The notes beneath the pieces are model-generated. The model worked only from the letters and a program-made list of their open reading frames with translations. It was not told the DNA's origin and did not search any database. From assembly GCA_902797025.1 (NCBI GenBank), contig CADBRN010000039.1, positions 1-51,485 of the forward strand: DNA of 51,485 bases, in the 5' to 3' direction. The DNA is from an uncultured Lachnospiraceae bacterium (GTDB taxonomy: Bacteria; Bacillota; Clostridia; Lachnospirales; Lachnospiraceae). A program made the translations under genes and the position numbers. Of the stretch, positions 1-8,112 are shown piece by piece. Within the stretch, counting starts at the first letter, position 1; every line of letters starts with the position of its first letter.

Positions 1-71
1 GGTGACAGGATTCGAACCTGCGGCTTCCTGGTCCCAAACCAGGCGCTCTAGCCAAACTGAGCCACACCCCG
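1..71 (-). tRNA. tRNA-Pro(TGG), 3' end cut by window edge
   Basis: Read on the minus strand this folds as a cloverleaf. The acceptor strand CGGGGTG is at 71-65, and the anticodon stem CCTGG/CCAGG encloses the loop TTTGGGA, giving anticodon TGG (proline). The T arm is GCAGG-TTCGAAT-CCTGT. The last three acceptor bases and the discriminator lie outside the window. Confidence 0.95.
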
Positions 72-184
72 CTTTGAGGAGGATGTTCCAGTTCCCCTCG
101 TTCCGCCGCTCCCGCATCCGGCTTCGGCGGTCCGCATCATCCGGACGTTGAACGGAATGTATCCCCGTCGCATGACGCTTGATT

Positions 185-213
185 ATTATATAATTAATTT
201 TTTGTATTGTCCA
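185..213 (-). promoter_or_regulatory. Promoter for tRNA-Pro
   Basis: On the minus strand TGGACA (213-208) is followed after 17 bases by a perfect TATAAT (190-185). Transcription would start near 178 and give about 105 bases of leader before the tRNA. The block also lies just downstream of the phosphoesterase stop codon, so the tRNA does not depend on read-through. Confidence 0.75.
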
Positions 214-241
214 GTGTTATTTTTCTTTTTTTTCTATTTTT

Positions 242-724
242 TTAATCAATCTGTTCGATGCGGAAGCCCGGCATGTGGTTTTCGTCAATCTCAATCAGCC
301 CGTACGTCGGTTTTTTCCCGATCTGGCGGGGATAGGCGATCGAACCGGGATTCATCATCGTGACGTTATTTTTCTTAAAAAGCGTCGGACGGTGCGTGTG
401 GCCGAAGATGCAGATGTCCGCTCTGCGCACCTCCGCCTCGGCGAGCAGGCGCTCTGTGCCGAGCGAAACACCGTAACGGTTGCCGTGTGTCAGGAAGATC
501 CGGAAATCGTCGATGCGGAACGTCAGCTCCCGTTTCAGTCCGGATCCCCAGTCATTGTTTCCCGCAACCATAAAAAGCGGGCAGTCAAAAATATTCCGGA
601 TATAATCCTCCTGGCCCTCGATATCGCCGGCATGAATCAGAACATCGACAGAGCCTGTCCTGTCTCTGACGGTCAGCAGACGTTCGGCGTATCCATGCGT
701 ATCGCTTACAACAAGTATTTTCAT
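242..724 (-). CDS. YfcE/MJ0936-family metallophosphoesterase
   Basis: A 160-residue cytosolic metallophosphoesterase of the YfcE/MJ0936 type, which hydrolyse phosphodiesters with a two-metal centre; the physiological substrate is not known. The full metal-ligand set is visible in order: DTHG near residue 8, HAGD near 31, GNND near 55, THGN near 79 and GHTH near 107. The length is normal for the family and the start is the first ATG. It is the last gene of a run transcribed from 2520, 18 bases downstream of rdgB; this yfcE-after-rdgB order is common in Firmicutes. The gene looks intact. Broad family assignment is secure, substrate unknown. Confidence 0.9.
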   Translation of the reverse strand: MKILVVSDTHGYAERLLTVRDRTGSVDVLIHAGDIEGQEDYIRNIFDCPLFMVAGNNDWGSGLKRELTFRIDDFRIFLTHGNRYGVSLGTERLLAEAEVRRADICIFGHTHRPTLFKKNNVTMMNPGSIAYPRQIGKKPTYGLIEIDENHMPGFRIEQID

Positions 725-742
725 AACCGTCTCCCCGGAATG

Positions 743-1366
743 TCACAAGAGTCCCCGTCTCTGCAGCTCTTCTCTCGCCGCCCGAAGGGCCTTTCCCCTG
801 TGGCTGATCTTATTTTTCTCGTCCATCGGCAGCTCGGCGGTCGTGCGCGACAGATCCGGAAGATAAAAAATCGGATCGTAGCCGAAACCGTTCTCTCCCC
901 GCTCCTCGTACCCGATCTTTCCCTCGATTGTGCCGCGGACAGTGAATGTTTCGCCGTCCGGCAGGACCGCCGCGATCTCACAGACGAAGCGTGCGGTACG
1001 TTTTTCCGGCGGAACGCCTTTGAGTCTTCGGATCAGTTCGGCATTTTTGATGTGGTACGAGGTATCTCTTCCCATATAACGGGCGGAGCATACACCGGGC
1101 TCTTTTCCGAGTGCGTCAATCTCAAGACCGGAATCATCCGCGAGAATAATCGTGTTCTCCGGGTCGAGCTTCGTTCCCGGAACAGCTGCGGCCGCTGCCC
1201 TCGCCTTGATCATCGCATTTTCCGAGAACGTAGTGCCGTTTTCCTCCGGATCGGCCGTGATCCCCGCCTCTTTCATCGACAGAACACGGCAGGGAAGGCC
1301 ATCTAAAATTTCCCGTATCTCTCTCATTTTTCCGGAATTGCCGGTTGCAAATACGATTGTCTTCAT
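743..1366 (-). CDS. rdgB: RdgB/HAM1 non-canonical purine NTP pyrophosphatase
   Basis: A 207-residue house-cleaning pyrophosphatase that hydrolyses dITP, ITP and XTP to the monophosphate and diphosphate, keeping deaminated purines out of DNA and RNA. Hallmarks are present in order: ATGNSGK at residues 7-13 (nucleotide binding), DDSGLEIDAL near 76 (catalytic acids), SARY near 94, GFGYDPIF near 160, and SHRGKA near 187. Length matches the family. It sits 9 bases downstream of the THUMP methyltransferase and 18 bases upstream of the phosphoesterase, so the three are probably one operon. The product assignment is based on motifs and is firm. Confidence 0.96.
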   Translation of the reverse strand: MKTIVFATGNSGKMREIREILDGLPCRVLSMKEAGITADPEENGTTFSENAMIKARAAAAAVPGTKLDPENTIILADDSGLEIDALGKEPGVCSARYMGRDTSYHIKNAELIRRLKGVPPEKRTARFVCEIAAVLPDGETFTVRGTIEGKIGYEERGENGFGYDPIFYLPDLSRTTAELPMDEKNKISHRGKALRAAREELQRRGLL

Positions 1367-1374
1367 AAATCTCC

Positions 1375-2520
1375 TCAGCTTCGCTTCGGCGGGCGCGGAC
1401 CCGGATATTGGTAAAAATACGTCTTGATCATCCCGTTGTAAATCTTACGGTTCTTCGCAGCTTTCCGTCCGAAGCAGCGCTCCACGTCGTCAAATGCGGT
1501 GATCAAATACAGCGACCATGTGTCGAGGAGGCCAAACCGTTCACCGAGTGTCCTGTACAGTTCCGGGAGTTTCTCCTTTTCCTCCAGCCTCTCGCCGTAC
1601 GGCGGGTTCGTCACGATAAACCCGTAAGAACCGCTGTGCGAAAGCATCGATACCGGCCGTCTCTGCAGATGAATCAGTCCCGTCACGCCGGCCCGTTCTG
1701 CATTTCCCCGTGCGGCTTCCAGAACCTCTCCGTCGATATCATACCCCTGAATATCCGTCCGTACGGAACGATCCACGAGGTCCTCCGCTTCCTCACGCGC
1801 ATTGTTCCAACACGAAGGTTCGATCAGATTTTTCCATTCTTCACCGAGGAACGACCGCTTCATTCCCGGAGCCATATGGCAGGCCATCATCGCCGCCTCG
1901 ATCGGAAAAGTCCCGCTTCCGCAGAATGGATCGACCAGAATCCGGCTTCCGCTCCAGGGCGTCAGCATCAGAAGTGCCGCCGCCAGTGTCTCGCTGATCG
2001 GAGCTTTTGCAGTCTGGCGCCGATAGCCGCGTTTATGCAGCGACACGCCGGTCGTATCAAGACTGACCGTCACCCGGTCTTTCAAAATCGAAACGCGGAT
2101 CGGGTAGGACGCTCCTGTTTCTTCAAACCAGCTGATGCCGTATACCGACTGAAGCCGGCTTACAATCGCCTTTTTCATGATGGATTGAATATCGGACGGA
2201 CTGAACAGTCTGCTCTTGATCGAATTTGCCTTCGCGACCCAGAACTTTCCGTCCTTCGGGATGTACCGCTCCCACGGAATCGCACGCGTCTGTTCAAACA
2301 ATTCATCGAATGTCACCGCGGTAAATTCTCCCGTCTTCAGAAGGATCCTCTCTGTCGTCCGTAAAAACAGATTTGCATCGGCGATCGCCTGCGCATCTCC
2401 TGCAAAAGTGACCTTTCCGTCTTCTACGTGCGTCACATCATAGCCGAGATCCGTGACTTCACGCTTCATCACCGATTCCAGTCCGAAATGGCACGGTGCG
2501 ATCAATTCAAATTGTTCCAT
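1375..2520 (-). CDS. THUMP-domain class I SAM-dependent RNA methyltransferase (YpsC/RlmL-like)
   Basis: A 381-residue putative rRNA methyltransferase. An N-terminal ferredoxin-like/THUMP part (about residues 1-165) binds RNA, and the C-terminal Rossmann methyltransferase (about 170-375) carries LVDPFCGSGTFPIEAA (SAM site) and NPPYGERL (the N-P-P-Y catalytic motif of N6-adenine and N2-guanine methyltransferases). The closest family is Bacillus YpsC and the N-terminal half of E. coli RlmL (23S rRNA m2G2445). The exact base modified cannot be read from the sequence. The start ATG at 2520 follows GGAGATGAT. It is the first gene of the run with rdgB and the phosphoesterase. Confidence 0.9.
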   Translation of the reverse strand: MEQFELIAPCHFGLESVMKREVTDLGYDVTHVEDGKVTFAGDAQAIADANLFLRTTERILLKTGEFTAVTFDELFEQTRAIPWERYIPKDGKFWVAKANSIKSRLFSPSDIQSIMKKAIVSRLQSVYGISWFEETGASYPIRVSILKDRVTVSLDTTGVSLHKRGYRRQTAKAPISETLAAALLMLTPWSGSRILVDPFCGSGTFPIEAAMMACHMAPGMKRSFLGEEWKNLIEPSCWNNAREEAEDLVDRSVRTDIQGYDIDGEVLEAARGNAERAGVTGLIHLQRRPVSMLSHSGSYGFIVTNPPYGERLEEKEKLPELYRTLGERFGLLDTWSLYLITAFDDVERCFGRKAAKNRKIYNGMIKTYFYQYPGPRPPKRS

Positions 2521-2565
2521 ATCATCTCCGTAAAATTATACCGTCTTTCATCACTTTCACGTCAC

Positions 2566-2571
2566 ATTATA
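2566..2571 (-). promoter_or_regulatory. Possible -10 box for the methyltransferase-rdgB-phosphoesterase operon
   Basis: A perfect TATAAT lies about 45 bases upstream of the methyltransferase start on the minus strand. No convincing -35 box is placed 16-18 bases further upstream. A second TATAAT at 2540-2535 would leave almost no leader, so the upstream copy is preferred. Confidence 0.35.
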
Positions 2572-2590
2572 TCAGACTGCCTCCGGGAAG

Positions 2591-2620
2591 AAAACCGCCC
2601 TGAAAAAAAACAGGGCGGTT
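2591..2620 (-). terminator. Intrinsic terminator after the DUF5648/sortase-like gene
   Basis: On the minus strand a perfect 10-bp stem (AACCGCCCTG, 2620-2611, with CAGGGCGGTT, 2602-2593) closes an eight-T loop and is followed by a T-rich tail. It lies about 40 bases after the stop codon at 2662. Confidence 0.85.
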
Positions 2621-2661
2621 CGCTTCGTATCGTTATATCTTATCTAATTCTTAATCGTTGC

Positions 2662-3660
2662 TCACGCGGCATTCCACTCTGTGATCCACACTCCGCCGCC
2701 CTCAGATACGGTCTGGCAGGTGTAAATCACAAGATCACTCACATGGTCTGTCGTTACATTCTTCCCGGATGCGGTGAGCAGCGCTGACCCGGTGTTTTTT
2801 CCTGCTTCGACCAGGACGCAGCGGTATCGAACCGTATTCCCGTCCCTTGTCACGTAGCAGTACTGGCCGCTGCAGTTTTTCAGCTGCCTGAAATTGCTCT
2901 GGTAATTGTGATCCGCGATGACAGGCTGTGCCCAGCCTTCCAGATAGGCTGCGGAATTCTCACGGTCAACGATTGCCTGTGCATCGCCGTTTGAATTCAA
3001 AGCGACATCCGTCCCGATCGCCGGAATCGCGAGATTGCCCGCATCGCCGAGATTGGACACATTCCGGCTCTGTCCGGAAACAGCCTGCGATGAAGCATCC
3101 GGAACCTCGTTCGAAGAACCGGTATTCCCTGCGCCCGCAGCTGCCTTCGCGTACCACGCGATATCTTCGTCCTTCCAGCCCGCCTGAACCAGCTCATTCT
3201 TTTCACTGACCGAAGTCGTGAAATTGTGTGAGCCGCTCTTCGCGTTCGGATTGTACTGACGATAGACCGGACAGCTTTTGTCCGCATCGGAATACCAGCA
3301 GATGCCTTCATACTTCCAACCTGCGCCGGTAAGGCTGTCCCGCTCAGACGAATCATCCGTGTAGAAATGATCCCCCGCGTTCGCATTATAAAGCCGGTAG
3401 ACCGGAACCCCTGATTCCGGAGCGATCCAGCCGACCCCTTCATAATTCCATCCGGCTGTCACGAGCGTATTTCTCTCACCGGAATTTGCGGTATAAAAAT
3501 GCTCGCCGCTGTTCGGATTGTAGAGGCGGTACATATCGACTTCCCCTGTACGCGGAAACGATCCGTTCTCTGCACGGACCTGCCCGTCTGCATAGGCTGT
3601 AGAGATACCTGCAGTCAGGCAGCACAATAAACCAGTTACAATTATAAGTTTCTTCTGCAT
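2662..3660 (-). CDS. Secreted DUF5648-repeat protein with C-terminal sortase-like domain
   Basis: A 332-residue exported protein. Residues 1-25 form a signal peptide ending in AYADG. Residues 41-171 hold three tandem repeats of about 44 residues, each with YRLYNPN-type start, a H/N-F-Y/T pair, an E-(R/K) site and a closing AGW..EG..W block, as in the DUF5648 family of extracellular proteins. A low-complexity linker (172-205) leads to a domain of about 125 residues that reads like a sortase: LAIPAIGTDV at 210, a candidate catalytic His in IADHN (H251), and LVIYTC ending in Cys315. The Arg expected after the Cys is not apparent: the end reads VWITEWN. It could be a divergent sortase or an inactive relative. 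The start follows a strong AAGGGGG site seven bases upstream. Confidence 0.75.
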   Translation of the reverse strand: MQKKLIIVTGLLCCLTAGISTAYADGQVRAENGSFPRTGEVDMYRLYNPNSGEHFYTANSGERNTLVTAGWNYEGVGWIAPESGVPVYRLYNANAGDHFYTDDSSERDSLTGAGWKYEGICWYSDADKSCPVYRQYNPNAKSGSHNFTTSVSEKNELVQAGWKDEDIAWYAKAAAGAGNTGSSNEVPDASSQAVSGQSRNVSNLGDAGNLAIPAIGTDVALNSNGDAQAIVDRENSAAYLEGWAQPVIADHNYQSNFRQLKNCSGQYCYVTRDGNTVRYRCVLVEAGKNTGSALLTASGKNVTTDHVSDLVIYTCQTVSEGGGVWITEWNAA

Positions 3661-3739
3661 AATAAGTCCCCCTTTGTTTATAAAAACAAAATATTATGCA
3701 AAGATATAACGATAACTGCTTTATTAAATTTTTCTTAAT

Positions 3740-3766
3740 TTTATACCATCGCAGGCTAAAGATCAA
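3740..3766 (-). promoter_or_regulatory. Possible promoter of the DUF5648/sortase-like gene
   Basis: On the minus strand an extended -10, TGG-TATAAA (TATAAA at 3745-3740), is preceded by TTGATC (3766-3761) at a short 15-base spacing, or 17 if TAAAAT is taken as the -10. Initiation would give about 70 bases of leader. Confidence 0.5.
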
Positions 3767-3797
3767 CAGGCATTTTTTTACTGTTTTTGTACAGTGA

Positions 3798-3828
3798 AAC
3801 ACCCCGGCAGGGGAGCTGCCGGGGTGTT
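3798..3828 (-). terminator. Perfect 13-bp GC-rich hairpin, probable terminator
   Basis: AACACCCCGGCAG (3798-3810) pairs perfectly with CTGCCGGGGTGTT (3816-3828) around a 5-base loop. Reading the minus strand it follows murF by about 200 bases and precedes the DUF5648 gene. The tail is only TTTCACTG, so it is a weak intrinsic terminator by the U-tract rule. On the plus strand there is no U-tract. Confidence 0.55.
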
Positions 3829-3903
3829 CCGAGGGGAGTATAAATAATTAATAAGGGGTTATTAATTGTAAAAAAAATTTTTTGAAGGGTAAATTCTTTT
3901 TAC
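3798..3903 (-). ncRNA. Candidate small RNA or structured leader
   Basis: A promoter with perfect TATAAT at 3915-3910 would start a transcript near 3903. The next 105 bases contain no ORF. They contain a perfect 9-bp AT stem with a four-base loop (3846-3854 with 3859-3867), a T-rich/A-rich pairing region around 3868-3900, and end in the 13-bp GC hairpin at 3828-3798. This promoter, structure and hairpin order fits a short RNA or an attenuator ahead of the DUF5648 gene. No known RNA family was recognised. Confidence 0.35.
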
Positions 3904-3909
3904 AAACAG

Positions 3910-3938
3910 ATTATATACCACTATCTGAAGAAAATCAA
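3910..3938 (-). promoter_or_regulatory. Strong promoter in the murF-DUF5648 intergenic region
   Basis: On the minus strand TTGATT (3938-3933), a 17-base spacer and TATAAT (3915-3910). It lies between murF and the next gene and points at the structured region ending at the 3828-3798 hairpin. Confidence 0.6.
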
Positions 3939-4025
3939 CAAGAATTTCCGCTGTATATGGGGTAAATCCTGTGACTTTTTACGGGAACCGCCTCTCTCCC
4001 TCCACTTGCGGACCATTTCGTACGA

Positions 4026-5396
4026 TCATGCCTCGCGCAATGTATCTACAATCCTGTTAAACTGCATAAAATGCGAGGCTTTTATAAGAATTGTGTCTCC
4101 ATCTTTCAGCACTTCGCGAAGATGTATCATCAGATCTTCGCGTGAAGCAAAGCACCGGATCTCCATCTGCTCCGGCGCGGTCTTTTTGGCACCGGCCGCG
4201 ATATTCTCCGAAAGCGGTCCCACACAGAGGAGTGCGTCGATCTTCATGGCGCCTGCCGCTTCTCCGACTTCTTCATGCAGACGCACTTCATCCGCGCCAA
4301 GTTCTCCCATGTCTCCGAGTATCGCAACCTTTCTCCCGCTTCCGGACTGGAGCACTTCAAGGGAAGCCTTCATTGAGGCGGGATTCGCGTTGTAGCAGTC
4401 GTCAACGATTGTAAAACGTCCCGTACGGATAATATTGAATCTTCCGGCGAGTGTTCTGCAATTCCCGATTCCGCGGCGGATCTCATCGATCGACAGCCCG
4501 TATGTAAGGCCGACCGCAGCACCCGCGAGTGCATTATACACCATATGCTTTCCGGGGATCCGGATCGTTGCGTCAAAGCTGCCCTCATCGGTATGAATGG
4601 TACAGGAAGTTCCGTCGAATCCGTGAGGAACGATCGCGTCCGCATATACATCGTTGGAAGGATCCAGTCCGAACCGGACTGGATCATGACCGTTCGGGCG
4701 GACCGTTCGCAGCTTGTCATCATCTCCATTCAAAATGACATGACCGTCTTCCCTGAGATAATCAAAGATTTCTGACTTCGCCCTGAGAATCCCGTCCCGC
4801 GTTCCGAGATTTTCCAGATGTGCCCATCCGATGTTCGTCATCACGCAGGTGTCCGGCCGGGCGATCTTCGCAAGACGGTGCATCTCGCCAAAATGACTGA
4901 TCCCCATCTCAAGCACCGCGATTTCATCCCCCTCCCGAAGCCGGAACACGGTGAGCGGAAGCCCGAGCTCATTGTTGAAATTGCCCTCGGTCTTCAGAAC
5001 TCTGTACTTTTCTCCGAGAACCGAGGCGATCATCTCCTTCGTGCTCGTTTTGCCCACGGATCCTGTGACGCCGACAACCGGAATATTCAGCTGCTTCAGA
5101 TAAAACTCCGCGATCGCTTTCAGTGCGCCGAGCGTAGAGTCCGTCTGAATGAACGGCCGGTTCTTCCATCCGAGATCGACCTCGGAAAGCACGCATGCGG
5201 CTCCGTTCTCCATCACCTGATCCGCAAATTGATGTCCGTCAACTCTTTCTCCTCTGATTGCGGCAAACAGACAGCCGTCGATTACCGTACGGCTGTCTGT
5301 CGTAATCGCAGTGACTTCAAAATCAGCAGAAGAAAGATCCCCCTTCAGTGCCCCGCCGCAGCACGCGGCGATGTTTTTCAGTGTCAGATTTTTCAT
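4026..5396 (-). CDS. murF: UDP-N-acetylmuramoyl-tripeptide--D-alanyl-D-alanine ligase MurF
   Basis: A 456-residue cytosolic ATP-dependent ligase that adds D-Ala-D-Ala to the UDP-MurNAc-tripeptide, completing the peptidoglycan precursor. It has the three Mur-ligase domains: an N-terminal UDP-binding part (about 1-100), a central ATPase with GVTGSVGKTSTKEMI near residue 108, and a C-terminal domain starting near 310 with DDCYNANPASMKAS. Length is normal and nothing is missing. It lies 15 bases downstream of ddl, whose product it consumes, and is the last gene of the L,D-transpeptidase-ddl-murF operon. Confidence 0.97.
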   Translation of the reverse strand: MKNLTLKNIAACCGGALKGDLSSADFEVTAITTDSRTVIDGCLFAAIRGERVDGHQFADQVMENGAACVLSEVDLGWKNRPFIQTDSTLGALKAIAEFYLKQLNIPVVGVTGSVGKTSTKEMIASVLGEKYRVLKTEGNFNNELGLPLTVFRLREGDEIAVLEMGISHFGEMHRLAKIARPDTCVMTNIGWAHLENLGTRDGILRAKSEIFDYLREDGHVILNGDDDKLRTVRPNGHDPVRFGLDPSNDVYADAIVPHGFDGTSCTIHTDEGSFDATIRIPGKHMVYNALAGAAVGLTYGLSIDEIRRGIGNCRTLAGRFNIIRTGRFTIVDDCYNANPASMKASLEVLQSGSGRKVAILGDMGELGADEVRLHEEVGEAAGAMKIDALLCVGPLSENIAAGAKKTAPEQMEIRCFASREDLMIHLREVLKDGDTILIKASHFMQFNRIVDTLREA

Positions 5397-5411
5397 CAGT
5401 CCTGCCCCATA

Positions 5412-6485
5412 TTATTTTTCATATTTTTTCATCGAAATAGCGATCAATTTCTCGCAGAGCTCCGGATAGCTGATTCCGAGAACCGCTGCCTCCTGCGGAA
5501 TCAGGCTCGTCGGCGTCATGCCCGGAAGCGTATTGGCTTCCAGGACGAAGAGTTCTCCGTCCTCTCTCATAAGAAAATCAAGTCTGCAGTAATCCGTGAT
5601 ACCCAGGGCCGCCGCGGCACGCACCGCGATGTCCTGCATTTCTGCGGTTTTCTCACCGGTCAGATCCGCCGGACACGTCTCCACCGTCGAGCCTGCCGAA
5701 TATTTGTTTTTATAATCGTAAAAACCACATTTCGGCGCGATCTCAATCACAGGATACGCTTCCTTGTCGATAACGGCGACGGAAAACTCACGGCCCGTGA
5801 TAAACTCTTCGACCACTGCCTCGCCTTCGAGTTCAAACGCCGTATCCATCGCGGACCGATACCCGCTGATATCGCGGGCGATCGTCACACCCACGCTGGA
5901 ACCGCCGCAGCACGGCTTGACGATAACCGGGTAGGAGAGGCCGTTTATTTCCGGGTTCGGATAGACCGGCTTTCCGTCCGCCTCTTCCAGTTCATCCCGG
6001 ACAACTGAGAAGCCTTTCGGGGTCGGGATGCTGTGTGCCAGAAACGCCTGTTTCGACATCGTCTTATCCATCGCGAGGGCGCTGCTCAGATGACCGGTTC
6101 CCGTGTACGGGATGCCGAAAAGATCAAACGACGCCTGCACTTTGCCGTCCTCGCCGTTCGCGCCGTGCAGTGCCAAAAAAACAACGTCCGCTTTCAGGCA
6201 GATCTCCAGCACATTCGGCCCGAAGAACCCCCGCCGGGTCCGCTCCGTCTCCTTTAAGAGCGGGTTCCGTGCGCGGATCGAATCCGCCGCACGTTCGGCA
6301 TCGTACTCTTCCGGGAACAGATCATCGAAGTCCGCATCCTCCTGTCCGAAATAAACATCAAGCAGAATCGCACGGTGGCCGCGGCTGCGGAGTGCACCGC
6401 AAACACCCGTTCCGGATACAATCGAAACATCCCGCTCCGTGCTCGTGCCGCCACAGAGCACAACAATATTCATCGGTTTCTTCAT
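5412..6485 (-). CDS. ddl: D-alanine--D-alanine ligase
   Basis: A 357-residue ATP-grasp enzyme that joins two D-Ala molecules for peptidoglycan. The N-terminal domain has GGTSTERDVSI and LHGANGEDG; the ATP-grasp part has KPCCGGSSVGV, and the C-terminal catalytic loop reads LEANTLPGMTPTSLIPQ. The ATG at 6485 (MKKPMNIVV) is preferred because AGGAAG lies ten bases upstream; the 32 residues a longer reading would add do not resemble Ddl and run into the previous gene. It starts 31 bases after the L,D-transpeptidase stop and is followed closely by murF. Confidence 0.96.
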   Translation of the reverse strand: MKKPMNIVVLCGGTSTERDVSIVSGTGVCGALRSRGHRAILLDVYFGQEDADFDDLFPEEYDAERAADSIRARNPLLKETERTRRGFFGPNVLEICLKADVVFLALHGANGEDGKVQASFDLFGIPYTGTGHLSSALAMDKTMSKQAFLAHSIPTPKGFSVVRDELEEADGKPVYPNPEINGLSYPVIVKPCCGGSSVGVTIARDISGYRSAMDTAFELEGEAVVEEFITGREFSVAVIDKEAYPVIEIAPKCGFYDYKNKYSAGSTVETCPADLTGEKTAEMQDIAVRAAAALGITDYCRLDFLMREDGELFVLEANTLPGMTPTSLIPQEAAVLGISYPELCEKLIAISMKKYEK

Positions 6486-6516
6486 GATTGAGTCTTCCTC
6501 TTCCTTAAATATTTGA

Positions 6517-7956
6517 TCAGCCGGCTGTAACCGTTCCGGTCGGTTTCGGTCCGACGACCTGATCAACACTGTAATATACAACGACCGGATATCCGATCTT
6601 CATCACCTCGAAGATTTTTCCCGCTGCGTCGTGCGGTGTGTTGACGCACCCGTGGGATCCGTTCGTTTTATAAATCGTCCCGCCGTACTGAGATCTCCAG
6701 CTCGCGTCATGAATTCCGCATCCGTCATTGAACGGAAGCCAGTAATCCACCTTGACGCCCGAAGACTCAAAGTTCGCATTCGCCTCTTTCGCATCGATCG
6801 CCCAGACCGATCCGGAAGGGGTACACGTTCCGCGAGCCTCATTTCCGGTAACGACCGGAGTATCGGCGATCAGCTGCCCGTCTTTATAGCACCACATCCG
6901 CTGCAGCGAGATATTGACTTCACAGTACGTATTCCCGATATCATTCGTAGAACGATCCGTTCCCTTATAGCGATAGACCGGTTCAATCGTCTCGGTCTTA
7001 CCCTCTTTCAGATCCGCAAGCAGCTGCTGCGTCGTCGCATCGCGGGCGATCAGCCATCCGTAATCGCCGCCTGCAGCAAGCTGAATCGTCTCGCCGGTCG
7101 AGGTCGTGAACGAATGCGCAAGCCCGAACGTGTCCGTATCGCGGGCCATCTGCACAACCCAGTCCGATACAGCATTTTCATCGAGCGCGTAATTGCCGTC
7201 CGCATCCTTTTTGATCCAGCCGCGAATCACAGAAGCGTCGACAACCTTTGTACGGTCTTTGAAATCATATGTGATGCTGGCTTTCAGCATCGTATTCAGC
7301 GTATCGCACTGCTTTTGAAGTTCTTCACTGTCAGCCGTCGTCTCCGGATTTTCATAGAGGCCAGCGGCATCCAGATCTAGTGTGGTATCCCCGTTTTTGA
7401 CCGCATCCTCGATCGCGGTCTTTGTCTTGTCGCGGTTCAGTTTCGTACCCTGCTGCGCTTCAACGACTGTGAAGGTGTCGCCGCTCTCATCAATATGCGC
7501 ATCCTCGGGCTCTGTCACATTGGATTCCTGGAAACAATCAAGATTGTCCATGATCGTATCGACCGTCGTCTCATCGTACGTAAAACCTGTGCTCACCGCA
7601 AGCTTCTTGTCTTTTGCAAGTTCAACGAGCCAGAGTTTTTTATTCTGATCTGCGAGAAGCCTGTCGATGCTCCCGTCGTCCGCGTACTGCATATACAGCT
7701 GATCTCCGGTGATTTTTTCCGAAGCGCCTCCGCGTTCCTGAAGCGTCAGAGTATATTCCCGGATTTTATCCTGAAGTGCATAACGCACTTCATCCGCTGT
7801 TTTATCCGATACGTCAACCCCGTTGATCGTCGTGTTCGGCAGAAAACGTTTCGAATAATACCAGTTACCGATAAAAAAGATCGCAACGAGCGCGCCGACC
7901 AGAATGACAAGCAGAACAATAATCAGAATCAGATTTTTTGTTTTCTTTCTTTTCAT
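6517..7956 (-). CDS. Membrane-anchored YkuD L,D-transpeptidase with PG_binding_4-like domain
   Basis: A 479-residue wall cross-linking enzyme. A lysine-rich N-terminus and one hydrophobic helix (about residues 8-32) anchor it, then FLPNTTINGVDVSDKTADE starts a peptidoglycan-binding-4-like region repeated to about residue 330. The YkuD catalytic domain (about 340-470) has CGIHDASW and the signature SHGCVNTP, whose Cys is the nucleophile making 3-3 cross-links between meso-diaminopimelate residues. All key residues are present. It is the first gene of the operon with ddl and murF, behind a strong promoter. Whether it acts as transpeptidase or carboxypeptidase cannot be decided here. Confidence 0.92.
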   Translation of the reverse strand: MKRKKTKNLILIIVLLVILVGALVAIFFIGNWYYSKRFLPNTTINGVDVSDKTADEVRYALQDKIREYTLTLQERGGASEKITGDQLYMQYADDGSIDRLLADQNKKLWLVELAKDKKLAVSTGFTYDETTVDTIMDNLDCFQESNVTEPEDAHIDESGDTFTVVEAQQGTKLNRDKTKTAIEDAVKNGDTTLDLDAAGLYENPETTADSEELQKQCDTLNTMLKASITYDFKDRTKVVDASVIRGWIKKDADGNYALDENAVSDWVVQMARDTDTFGLAHSFTTSTGETIQLAAGGDYGWLIARDATTQQLLADLKEGKTETIEPVYRYKGTDRSTNDIGNTYCEVNISLQRMWCYKDGQLIADTPVVTGNEARGTCTPSGSVWAIDAKEANANFESSGVKVDYWLPFNDGCGIHDASWRSQYGGTIYKTNGSHGCVNTPHDAAGKIFEVMKIGYPVVVYYSVDQVVGPKPTGTVTAG

Positions 7957-7982
7957 ATTTTCGAATGTACTCCTGTCCGAAC

Positions 7983-8011
7983 ATTGTAATATGGATCCTT
8001 TTGTCCGTCAA
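7983..8011 (-). promoter_or_regulatory. Promoter of the L,D-transpeptidase-ddl-murF operon
   Basis: On the minus strand TTGACG (8011-8006), a 17-base spacer and TACAAT (7988-7983). It lies 27 bases upstream of the L,D-transpeptidase start codon; an AGGAG ribosome site follows the predicted start point. Confidence 0.8.
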
Positions 8012-8112
8012 GAAACCCGGACCGACCGATCTTTTCTGTGAACGGTCCGCCGGTGCCCCGCGCAGAAGCTCAGCCCATGATCCGGACCCTGCTGCTGTGC
8101 CGTATGAAATCG

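Noticed and set aside
4818-6008. 396-codon open frame on the plus strand
   Set aside because: Antisense to murF and ddl, both of which have full motif sets; the antisense frame has none.
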